This document shows positions 9,090-18,700 of a stretch of 64,000 bases of DNA, piece by piece. Both the position numbers and the translations under genes were made by a program. The stretch's first letter is position 1. Each line of letters starts with the position of its first letter. The notes beneath the pieces are model-generated. The model was given only the letters and a program-made list of their open reading frames with translations, had not been told where the DNA came from and made no database searches. The stretch lies in assembly GCF_003865075.1 (NCBI RefSeq), contig NZ_BHWB01000005.1, forward strand, positions 1 to 64,000, given 5' to 3'. The stretch is from Bacteroides faecalis (GTDB taxonomy: Bacteria > Bacteroidota > Bacteroidia > Bacteroidales > Bacteroidaceae).

Positions 9090-10916
9090 ATGCCATCATT
9101 CACATATACTCCTATAATTGCAGAGGCACATACGCCACCATATAAAATCCATAAGTATTTTGCACGTCGTCCTCATAACGTATTTAACCAGCTTGTTGAA
9201 AATTTCACTTCACCAGGGGAAGTTATACTTGATCCTTTTTGTGGTGGAGGTGTTACCATTTATGAAGCGGTCATTCAAAAAAGACGCGTCATTGGATGTG
9301 ATCTTAATCCTCTATCGATATTTATCGTAAGAAATATGATAAAAAAATCTGAGGAAATTTCAGATCTAAAAGACTGCTTTAGGGAATTACGCAGTTATCT
9401 TGAATCTCTTACCAAAGACTATATGTTCTTTGAATTGGACAAACAGAGATACGACTTGTCTTGGGCAGAAATGGCTTTGACAATTAAATGCCCTAAGTGT
9501 GGAAGACCATCAACACTCACAAATGACTTAAAAATCAAAAATGGCAAATACCATTGTTTAAATAAGTATTGCGAGCTAAACAAAGAAGGTGAAATTGATA
9601 TTGCGTTATGTGAAAGAACTGAACCGCAGTACATATTCCTGGTAAGTGCAGCAAACAAGAAACGAATTATCAAACTTTACAAAGAGGATGATAGAATTCG
9701 TTTTAAGGCACATATGATCTTTTTAAAAAAAGAAATAATTGCTAATAATATAAATATACCTCGTGACCTAATTCCTATGGACTGGGATCGTCAATTTGAA
9801 GATGGTCTTGCCAAAAAAGGTATCTTATATTTCCAAGATTTCTTTACCAAAAGGAACTTAATGATATTGTTGCTCTTAAAGAATAAAATCAATTCTTTTA
9901 AAAATAAACTTGGAACAGAAAAGTACGAACTTGTCAGAATAATGTTCAGTAATATCCTGAAAGATTGTAACATCATGTCATTTACAAATGCAGGATGGCA
10001 AAGCGGATCTCCAACAACGTGGAGTAAGCACGCTTATTGGATTCCTAATCAATTTTGCGAAGTTTCAATCATACCTGCATTTGATAAGTCTGTTGCAAGA
10101 GTATTGGCCTCAATTAATTACAATAATAGTATTGATTATACACCAGTTAAAACAACATCAATAGACGATTTATTGAATAATAAAGCTAATGTCTTACTCT
10201 ATAATGCACCTGTTGGCCATACAGATATACCAGAAAACAGTGTAGATGCCATTATTACGGATCCTCCATATGGTAGCAATGTGCAATATTTAGAATTGTC
10301 GCATTTCTGGTATCCTTGGAACCAAGATCTATACGATCGTTATCCTATTTTTGAAATCGAAGCGGTCGCCAATAGAAAAAAGGGATTCAATGGTGCAAAG
10401 AGCCAATATGATTATGAAGACAATTTGCATGAAGTTTTTAAGAACGCATACCGAGTTCTTAAGCCTATGAGGTATTTGTCTTTAACATTTAACAACAAAG
10501 ATATTTGCTCTTGGTTGGCATTATTGTTCTCTATACTCAAAGCAGGATTTACATATGATAATATGTACTTTCAGGATGGGGTTAAGAATTATCGCCAAAC
10601 TGCACATACGAAAGCAAAAGGCTCGCCTTATGGAGATTTTATTTACACATTCAAAAAGGTTGCTAATAATCCTGTGAAGGTATATGAGAATGAAGAAGAT
10701 TTTATTCATGACATTGATAATATTTTTCTTCAAAAAATTGATTGCAATAATAAGAACAGGAACGAGGTTATATTGCAGATGTTTGTTGACGCAATACCTT
10801 TGATTGATGCGTTCGCAAAGACATATCTGCGAGCAAACGGCACTCATCATCTTTACACTCATTTCAACAAAAAATATTTAGCAAAATTATACGATTCTGA
10901 AAATGAGGACGAGTGA
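9090..10916 (+). CDS. DNA methyltransferase 1 of the restriction operon (DPPY type)
   Basis: 608 residues. Motif X-like HKYFARRPHNVFNQLV (about 23-38) precedes the SAM-binding motif I LDPFCGGGVT (about 47-56). A four-cysteine zinc ribbon (CPKCGRP ... CLNKYC) lies around residues 134-160, and motif IV ITDPPYGSN around 389-397. The order X-I-IV and the DPPY box suggest an N6-adenine or N4-cytosine amino-methyltransferase. It starts 2 bases after the controller and overlaps the second methyltransferase by 14 bases, so the two are co-translated. Confidence 0.85.
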   Translation: MPSFTYTPIIAEAHTPPYKIHKYFARRPHNVFNQLVENFTSPGEVILDPFCGGGVTIYEAVIQKRRVIGCDLNPLSIFIVRNMIKKSEEISDLKDCFRELRSYLESLTKDYMFFELDKQRYDLSWAEMALTIKCPKCGRPSTLTNDLKIKNGKYHCLNKYCELNKEGEIDIALCERTEPQYIFLVSAANKKRIIKLYKEDDRIRFKAHMIFLKKEIIANNINIPRDLIPMDWDRQFEDGLAKKGILYFQDFFTKRNLMILLLLKNKINSFKNKLGTEKYELVRIMFSNILKDCNIMSFTNAGWQSGSPTTWSKHAYWIPNQFCEVSIIPAFDKSVARVLASINYNNSIDYTPVKTTSIDDLLNNKANVLLYNAPVGHTDIPENSVDAIITDPPYGSNVQYLELSHFWYPWNQDLYDRYPIFEIEAVANRKKGFNGAKSQYDYEDNLHEVFKNAYRVLKPMRYLSLTFNNKDICSWLALLFSILKAGFTYDNMYFQDGVKNYRQTAHTKAKGSPYGDFIYTFKKVANNPVKVYENEEDFIHDIDNIFLQKIDCNNKNRNEVILQMFVDAIPLIDAFAKTYLRANGTHHLYTHFNKKYLAKLYDSENEDE

Positions 10917-12228
10917 ATCTAAAGCCATAACTAATCAAGTGTTATTTGAAGCGAAGCTTCCTGATTATCAAGAAATCATCGAACGCCTTGCATCAAAATA
11001 TCGCGTTGTTGATGGAAGTTTCTATGAAGGTCTTGTGAACTTCAAGACCAACATGATAGCTCCAAAACACAAGTGGTATGATTATAAGCAAGGCTATTCT
11101 GAATTGCTTGTAAAACATATCATAGAAGAGGAAAAGCCATCAAAAGAACATTATGTCTTGGATCCTTTCTGCGGTGTTGGTACAACTAATCTAACATCGA
11201 TTAATTTAGGGTATAAAACTGTTGGATTTGATATAAATCCAATGGCCATATTAGCAACTAAAGCCAAAATTCATCACTATTCTCCAAATGAAATTTCATT
11301 GATTAAAGAGTATATAGAAAACTTCATACTACCTGATACAAGAGTAGAGATTGAAGTGGGTCGCGTCATTCAAACTTCTTTTATGGAAGATGTTCTTGAA
11401 ATCTTACTTAAAATTCGATTCTTTGTAGATAGCATAGATAATAACCCTGTTCAGGATTTCTTTAGGCTTGCTTTGATTTCTATTATAGACAAATGCTCCC
11501 TAAAAGTAAAAGATGGCAATGGCTTGAAATTCAAGAAGAATTATAAGGCTGTACCTGATTTGGTTCAGTGCTATTTAGATAAGGCTGCAGAAATGTTATC
11601 TGATATTCAGTTGTCAAACAGTGACAATGAGAGCAAGATAATTTTCGGTTCCATGATAACTGAGGACGCTTTCAAACAGGTAGAGAATATTCCTGTGGGG
11701 TTGTGTGTGTTCTCACCTCCATATGCTAACTGTTTTGATTATTGTGAGGTTTATAAGCTTGAATTTTGGATTGGTGGGTTTGTTCAATCATATGACGATT
11801 TTGAACGATTTAGATCAATGGCGTTGCGTTCGCACGTAAACTCAAAATTCAGTCATGATTTTACGAACAGCAACAAGGATGTTGATACTGTAGCGTCACT
11901 TATATCTTCATTCAACATTTGGAATAAAAATATACCAGATATGATTAGAGGGTATTTTGATGACATGGAGTTGATGATAAAAAACTTGTCCAAAATCCTT
12001 GTTGATAAAGCTAAATGTTATATTGTAGTTGCAAACTCTGGATATAAGGGCATATTGGTTCCAACCGATTTGCTTCTTGCAGACATTGCAGAAAAATATG
12101 GTTATGAAGTTTGTAATATCTACCACGCACGCAAAATACGTTCTTCTTCTCAACAAATGCATATTCTGAACTCAGAATTTGACAATTTAATGAGAGAATC
12201 AGTAATTGAACTTCAAATTTCCAAATAA
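10903..12228 (+). CDS. DNA methyltransferase 2 of the restriction operon (SPPY type)
   Basis: 441 residues with motif I LDPFCGVGTTNLTSI (about 86-100) and motif IV FSPPYANCFDY (about 269-279). SPPY is the usual motif IV of N4-cytosine methyltransferases, so this enzyme probably makes m4C; that assignment is inference. Two different methyltransferases in one operon suggest either an asymmetric recognition site needing one enzyme per strand or a two-subunit methylase. Confidence 0.85.
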   Translation: MRTSESKAITNQVLFEAKLPDYQEIIERLASKYRVVDGSFYEGLVNFKTNMIAPKHKWYDYKQGYSELLVKHIIEEEKPSKEHYVLDPFCGVGTTNLTSINLGYKTVGFDINPMAILATKAKIHHYSPNEISLIKEYIENFILPDTRVEIEVGRVIQTSFMEDVLEILLKIRFFVDSIDNNPVQDFFRLALISIIDKCSLKVKDGNGLKFKKNYKAVPDLVQCYLDKAAEMLSDIQLSNSDNESKIIFGSMITEDAFKQVENIPVGLCVFSPPYANCFDYCEVYKLEFWIGGFVQSYDDFERFRSMALRSHVNSKFSHDFTNSNKDVDTVASLISSFNIWNKNIPDMIRGYFDDMELMIKNLSKILVDKAKCYIVVANSGYKGILVPTDLLLADIAEKYGYEVCNIYHARKIRSSSQQMHILNSEFDNLMRESVIELQISK

Positions 12229-12230
12229 TT

Positions 12231-12818
12231 ATGATATACTCCAGTACTTTAAAAAAACACTATCAAGACTGGCTTTCGTTAGAAAAGGCCATCGAAGCAT
12301 TGCCTACAGCGAAAGCGAGAGGTAACGTATTTGAGGAGTTTACATTTGCATATTTTACGATAAAGGCGCAGATGTATCAAGTTGCAGAAATTTATACTTC
12401 TGCAGACATTCCTGACAAATATAGAAAAAGTTTGAAACTTGGCAACAAACAACACCAAGACAGTGGTGTTGATGGCCTGATTATTACAAAAGAGGGTAAA
12501 TCAATAGCCTATCAATGTAAGTTTCGTTCCGGACGAGTAAAACCAACCTATGAAGAGCTTACAAAATTCTGGTCAGATGGACGTTATTGCGACTTCTGCT
12601 GCACTGTTGTCAATTCTTATTCTGTGAGTAATCTTTCTGACAAACATAAAGAGAACCTTCAAGTTTTGGCAAAAGACTTTGACACGCTGGACAAAACCTT
12701 TTTCGATCTTCTTTTTGATCTTGTAAACAACGAGAATATTAAGAAGAACAAGGTTTTCCATACCCCCATACTTATCAGGAACGCATCATTAATGAGGTTA
12801 TTGAAGGTTTTTCAGTAG
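12231..12818 (+). CDS. Restriction endonuclease-helicase, N-terminal nuclease part (frameshifted)
   Basis: 195 residues. RGNVFEEFTFAYFTIKA, then DSGVDGLIITKEGKSIAYQC and KFR: an Asp followed by Gln-x-Lys, the D-QxK variant of the PD-(D/E)XK nuclease core seen in Mrr-like enzymes. The frame leaves homology at a C5 run (12763-12767): the other frame continues HTYQERIINEVIEGFSVED and then a Walker A box, which belongs to the helicase downstream. As read, the protein ends with a 15-residue out-of-frame tail. With one more C the two parts would be a single protein of about 960 residues. Confidence 0.75.
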   Translation: MIYSSTLKKHYQDWLSLEKAIEALPTAKARGNVFEEFTFAYFTIKAQMYQVAEIYTSADIPDKYRKSLKLGNKQHQDSGVDGLIITKEGKSIAYQCKFRSGRVKPTYEELTKFWSDGRYCDFCCTVVNSYSVSNLSDKHKENLQVLAKDFDTLDKTFFDLLFDLVNNENIKKNKVFHTPILIRNASLMRLLKVFQ

Positions 12819-12889
12819 AAGATCGAGGTAAGATTATTGCGGCCTGCGGTACCGGTAAAACGCTTACTTCATTATGGATTGTTGAAACA

Positions 12890-15118
12890 ATGAAAGCTGA
12901 GACTGTTTTGTTCTTAGCTCCGAGTATATCCCTTGTAAAACAGACACTTGAATCTTGGGCCGATCAGGCGAAAATTCCATTTACTTATTTGTGTGTTTGT
13001 AGTGACAATACTGTTTCTTCAAATATTAATGACGACGAAGCTGATATTAGCGTATCACAATTAGGCGTTCCTGTTACAACCGACATTAATGAAATCGCCA
13101 ACTTTTTGGACAATACAAAAGGAAAGGTTCGTTACATCTTTTCAACATATCAATCTACAGATAAGATTTCAGAGGCTCAGAAGATAGCCAAAGATACTTT
13201 TGATTTGATTATTTGCGATGAAGCTCATCGTACAGCTGGTTTACGCTCAAATTTTTCTTTGGCACTTGAAGACCAATTCATTCGTTCAAAGAAAAGACTT
13301 TTCATGACTGCAACAGAAAGAATGGTTAGGCCGTTGCTTAAACGAAATGCTGAAGAAAGCGGAAAAGTGATTTTCTCAATGGATGATGAGAATACCTATG
13401 GCCCACTTCTTTCAAAATACAACTTTGGCAAAGCTATTCTTGACAAGACAATCTCTGATTACAAAATAATCGTGGCTGGTGTAAAAGAAAGCGAGGTTTA
13501 TAATTATATCGCGGAAAATAAGCACCTTAAAGTAGAGGATCTTGACGAGAATTCAAAAACACAATCCGCAGAAATACTATATTCAAAGATTCTTTTGGCT
13601 AAAGCAATGAGAGAGTTTTCTATCAAAAAAACAATCTCATTCCATTCTTCTATTCAAAGAGCAAAAAATTTCGTTTCAGAAAACGGAGAAGAAATTTCTT
13701 TATCAAGCGTCATTAGAGAATTCAATCAGAATATTGAATCGTCAAATCTTTATATTGACAACATAAATTGTCAAATAGATGCTGGTTCTCGCGCACAAAT
13801 CCTTGATAAATTCAGGAATTCTGAGTTTTCTGTCATATCAAATGCAAAGTGTCTCACGGAGGGTGTCGATGTTCCTATCATTGACAGTGTATATTTCATT
13901 GATAGAAAGAAGTCTCTTGTGGATATTGTCCAGGCATGTGGACGAGCATTGCGAACGAAAAAGGGTGTTGCCAAGACCGCATATTTCATCATTCCGATTT
14001 TGATTCCTGAGTCATCTGTAGCTTCAGATATACTTCACTCCGAAGATTTTGAAATTGTTTATAACATTATTCAGGCTTTGCGAGATCAAGACAACAGATT
14101 GGAAGATTGGATTAACCGTCTGAATAGTGAATATATAGCAACGGGACGCATTGGCAGAAGTCCCTCAGGATATGATCCTGTATCTGTTCAAATAGAAGGC
14201 GTTGATATTCAGCAATTCTCAGAAGAGCTATATGTTCAGATTGCTACAGTCAATGCAAACCCAACCGATACACAAAAGAAACAGGTATTTGGTAAAGGAG
14301 AACGCAAGACAGGCCATTCAAGAATCTTTAAAACTATTGGCGACTTTTCTTTTGAATCCTTTATAAAAAACCTCATTGATCCAACGATTAACATATTTAG
14401 GGATAAAAAACGGAACATCATGTCGGGTACAGATCTCAAGTATAACCACAACAATGTGAGCCATACTTTTAGACTCGGCTTAACAGAAAAGGATGGTAAG
14501 AACTATAAACTTACACCACTTGGTGAGTATTACCTTGACGGACAAATCAAACCACGCGATTTGTTTAAGAAACAGATGTTAAGATATTCTAATACACTGG
14601 AGGATCAGAGGAGCCAACGAATCCTCTTCCCTTATCGCGCATGTTTAGAGATCTTAAAAGGACTTGAGTCTTTTGAACCATTGACATTCAATGAATTTGC
14701 TTTCTGTATTTATCCTATGTATGACAGTACAGAGGAATCTATACAGACTGCTATTGAAGACATCAAATATTTGAGAAAGAATTATCCAAAGTTGGAAGCT
14801 ATTAACATGGCAAACCAACCTCAAATTCTAGAGGTGTTGAATAATCACTTTACAACTTCTCTCACGGAAACTGATATTTGGGGCGCAAAAGCGACTACAG
14901 TAAAAAATCAGTTTATGTATTTCCGTAATCATCTGTCCCTTTTTGATGAGGTTATTGTAATAAAAAATGGCAATATTTGCCTTAAAACGGATATTTCAGC
15001 CAAAGATATTGAGAAAATTTTATCAGTAGATATGGGTATTGAGAAAATTGATAAAAAGAATTGGTTTGCTAAATATACAGAAGTATTTATTATGCTTATG
15101 ATATTCGGTTTGGTGTAA
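12890..15118 (+). CDS. Restriction endonuclease-helicase, helicase part (SF2)
   Basis: Superfamily 2 helicase/translocase: LIICDEAHRTAG (motif II), LFMTATERM (motif III), CLTEGVDVPIIDS and VQACGRALRTKKG (motifs V and VI). The Walker A box AACGTGKT (about 12840-12863) lies upstream of the first ATG in this frame, so 12890 cannot be the true start. The natural gene is continuous with 12231-12818 and is split by the C5 frameshift. The C-terminal 350 residues are probably for target recognition or coupling. It completes a nuclease-translocase plus two-methylase system. Confidence 0.78.
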   Translation: MKAETVLFLAPSISLVKQTLESWADQAKIPFTYLCVCSDNTVSSNINDDEADISVSQLGVPVTTDINEIANFLDNTKGKVRYIFSTYQSTDKISEAQKIAKDTFDLIICDEAHRTAGLRSNFSLALEDQFIRSKKRLFMTATERMVRPLLKRNAEESGKVIFSMDDENTYGPLLSKYNFGKAILDKTISDYKIIVAGVKESEVYNYIAENKHLKVEDLDENSKTQSAEILYSKILLAKAMREFSIKKTISFHSSIQRAKNFVSENGEEISLSSVIREFNQNIESSNLYIDNINCQIDAGSRAQILDKFRNSEFSVISNAKCLTEGVDVPIIDSVYFIDRKKSLVDIVQACGRALRTKKGVAKTAYFIIPILIPESSVASDILHSEDFEIVYNIIQALRDQDNRLEDWINRLNSEYIATGRIGRSPSGYDPVSVQIEGVDIQQFSEELYVQIATVNANPTDTQKKQVFGKGERKTGHSRIFKTIGDFSFESFIKNLIDPTINIFRDKKRNIMSGTDLKYNHNNVSHTFRLGLTEKDGKNYKLTPLGEYYLDGQIKPRDLFKKQMLRYSNTLEDQRSQRILFPYRACLEILKGLESFEPLTFNEFAFCIYPMYDSTEESIQTAIEDIKYLRKNYPKLEAINMANQPQILEVLNNHFTTSLTETDIWGAKATTVKNQFMYFRNHLSLFDEVIVIKNGNICLKTDISAKDIEKILSVDMGIEKIDKKNWFAKYTEVFIMLMIFGLV

Positions 15119-15141
15119 GAGTAACTTAAACACAATTTCTA

Positions 15142-15177
15142 AGCCCAGACGTTCGGTTGCATCCGTTTGTCTGGGTT
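15142..15177 (+). terminator. Terminator hairpin after the restriction operon
   Basis: AGCCCAGAC pairs with GTCTGGGTT across an 18-base loop, followed by a T-rich ATGTTTTAT tail; 24 bases after the helicase stop. Confidence 0.7.
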
Positions 15178-15702
15178 ATGTTTTATACTATCACCTTTTG
15201 GCTATTCGAGACTATCGCTCATTGTCAAATGTATATGCCTCTAATTAAGAGACATTACAAATATAGTGCATATATACAATAAAAATCCGAAAACAACAAT
15301 AGCCATCAATAAAGTTTAATAAACAGAATGGAGTGCAACTCAATAAGTTACACTCCATTTCACTATAGTTTGTTATCGTTATTTTTGTTTTTACTTCACT
15401 TCCTCAAAATCAACCTATTATCTCTATCAGCAACTTACGTGCGCGTGTTGCAAATATAACGCAAATCCGAAAATAAGCATCCATAAGCAACACATGCTCT
15501 TGCTCACAAAAGTACGATTTTTATCCATAAATAACGAGATGTAAACGCATAAAAATCAAAAGAAAGCGATGTTTTTAACAGATTCTTCGGTTTTATCCTT
15601 ACCTTTGTGTATGATATTGGGATGTTATACCCAAACAACAATAAGAAAACGATGCAGATACATAACAAATTCAAGTTGTAAAACTATTTATTATATTGAG
15701 AT
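15178..15702 (+). promoter_or_regulatory. Intergenic region: second hairpin, -7 box and leader reading frame before the RecQ-type gene
   Basis: Contains a strong hairpin at 15327-15359 (AATGGAGTG ... CACTCCATT), a Bacteroides -7 box TACCTTTG at 15600-15607, a small hairpin TTGGG ... CCCAA just after it, and a 9-codon frame at 15652-15681 (MQIHNKFKL). The first 17 bases of that frame are identical to the start of the AlbA_2 gene at 20644. The helicase start at 15703 follows. Confidence 0.5.
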
Positions 15703-18700
15703 ATGTCAATATGGAGCAAACTCATAGGAATCAAGAAAACCGAGGATAGAAACAATATCATCGGCAATAAAACCACCTCTGTACCATGTAGTGCCCACAA
15801 TTATGTCATAGTAGATGTTGAAATAGGCTTGAAAGACCATAGAATCCATGATATAGGAGCCCTCAAGCATGATAACACGACATTTCATAAAACCTCAAAA
15901 GAAGAACTATTCATTTTCTTAAACGATGTAGACTACATCTGCGGACACAATATCGTTCACCATGATGCTAAATACCTGTTTACGGACAAAATATGCCGCT
16001 GGATTTTAGTTGATACACTTTATGTTTCGCCTTTACTGTTCCCTGAACACCCTTACCACAGGCTTGTGAAAGATGACAAACTGATGAGCGAACAAATGAA
16101 CAATCCGGTGAACGATTGCAAGAAAGCAAAAGACTTATTGTTGGATGAAATAGCATGCTGGCATTCATTACCGAAAGAAAAGCGTATACTATTTGCATCG
16201 CTGCTGAAGGACAAGAAGGAATTTGAAGGATTTCTCAGTATGGTAAGTGCGGAGTATATCCATAAAGGAATACCTGAACTTATTAAAGAACTTTATGCCG
16301 GAAAGATTTGCCAACATGCCGATCTTGACATGCTCATCAACCAATATCCATGCGGATTGGCATACGCATTGGCTCTGATTGACACCACCGATTACCGCTC
16401 CATCACTCCCGGATGGGTACTTTATAATTATCCGGAAGTGGAATTTATCATAAAACTCCTGCGACACACTACTTGCAAAGAAGGCTGCGACTACTGCCAT
16501 ACGCAATTGGATGTGCTCCATAACCTAAAAACATTTTTCGGATATGAGCGCTTCCGAACATACGAAGGCGAGCCACTGCAAGAACGTGCTGCCCAAGCTG
16601 CGGTAAAAGGGAAATCGCTGCTGGCAATATTTCCTACCGGCGGTGGTAAATCACTTACCTTCCAACTGCCTGCACTCATGGCGGGACACTCCGTGCACGG
16701 GCTTACGGTTGTCATCTCCCCCTTGCAGTCCTTGATGAAAGACCAGGTAGACAACCTTGCCGACAGAGGCATCACGGATGCCGTAACCATAAATGGGATG
16801 TTAGACCCCATCACAAGATCACTGTCAATACAAAGAGTACAAGACGGAGAAGCCTCGTTGTTGTATATCTCTCCCGAAATGCTCCGTTCAAAAACAATCG
16901 AGAAAATATTGATGGCGCGCCACGTTGTAAGGTTTGTGATAGACGAAGCGCACTGCTTTTCTTCATGGGGGCAGGATTTCAGAGTTGACTATCTCTACAT
17001 TAGCAAATTCATCCAAAAATACCAGCAAAAGAAAAAAAGCAAAACCCCGATTCCTGTATCCTGTTTCACGGCCACGGCAAAACAGAAAGTAATCCAAGAC
17101 ATCTGTGACTATTTCAAGCAGACTTTGGATTTGAACTTGGAATTATTCGCATCAACAGCCTCAAGAACAAATCTACACTATTCCGTCATACATGTAGAGA
17201 ATGACAATGACAAATATTTAAAACTGAGAGAACTTGTAGCAGAAGCCGATTGTCCGACAATTGTTTACGTGTCACGCACTAAACGGACAAAGGAACTGGC
17301 TGCAAAACTGACTCGTGACGGTTACAAGGCACTCCCTTTCAATGGGAAAATGGAAGCCGATGAGAAAATTGCCAACCAAGATGCTTTTATGAACGATCAG
17401 GCACACATCATCGTGGCCACGTCTGCATTTGGTATGGGAGTCGATAAGAAAGATGTCGGTCTTGTAGTGCATTATGATATTTCCGATTCGCTGGAGAATT
17501 ATGTACAGGAAGCTGGCAGGGCAGGTCGTGATCCTGATCTTAGCGCACGTTGTTATGTGCTTTACAGTGACAATGATTTGGACAAGCATTTTATATTGCT
17601 AAACCAAACGAAACTTAGCATTAGTGAAATACAACAGGTATGGAAAGCCGTCAAAGACCTTACCAAACACCGTATGAAAGTCAACTGTTCTGCGTTGGAA
17701 ATTGCCCGGCAAGCAGGATGGGATGATTCGGTATCTGACATTGAGACCCGTGTACGGACAGCATTAGCAGCTTTGGAACAAAGTGGATACTTGGTAAGAG
17801 GAAACAATGTACCTCATGTATATGCCACGGGAATAATGGTAAAGAATATGGACGAAGCAAGAGAACGCATAGCAGCATCACTACTTTTTGGCAGCGATGA
17901 AATAGAAAAGGCAGTCCGTATCATCAAGTCATTAATTTCTCAAAAACATATCGCCAAGGCTCAGGATTCGGAAGCAGAATCACGAATCGATTATCTGGCA
18001 GACATTTTGGGACTAAGCAAAAGAGATGTTATATCTGTAGTGGAGCGCATGCGACAGGAAGGTATATTGGCAGACAGCAAAGATATATCTGCCTATTTGC
18101 AGGATGCAGGTGATTCGGAACGAAAGTCACAAATTCTCCTCGAACGCTTTGCAAAACTTGAACAATACATCCTTAATCATATTCCCGACGGAGCTTTACG
18201 AATATCATGCAAGCAACTGAATGAAAATGCAGTGAACGACGGCATCAATACATCCAAAGAAAAAGATATCCGGACACTACTCTATTTCCTCGCCGTCAAG
18301 GGATATACGCGTAAAAAAGAAGATGCGGCTCGTAACATGGAGATAAGTCGTCAGGCAGACCTAGAATCCACCATCAGGCGATTTGAGAAACGATTGGAAA
18401 TAAGTCGCTTTGCCGTGAAATGGCTATACAAATTAGCTTTTGATGCAGAAAAAAAGAATGCACTCGACAAAGCTATCCAGTTCTCCGTAGTAGAGCTTCT
18501 GAACCGAATAAAATCAAATTCCCAATCCCTTTTTGGCGGACTTGATGACATTCAATTAGAAGACGTGGAAGAAGCACTTCTGTATTTGTCGAAAATCGGT
18601 TCACTAAAACTTGAAGGCGGATTTTTGGTACTTTATAATGCCATGAATATCCAAAGAATAAAGGACAACAAGTCGAGATACAAGCAAGACGACTATCGGA

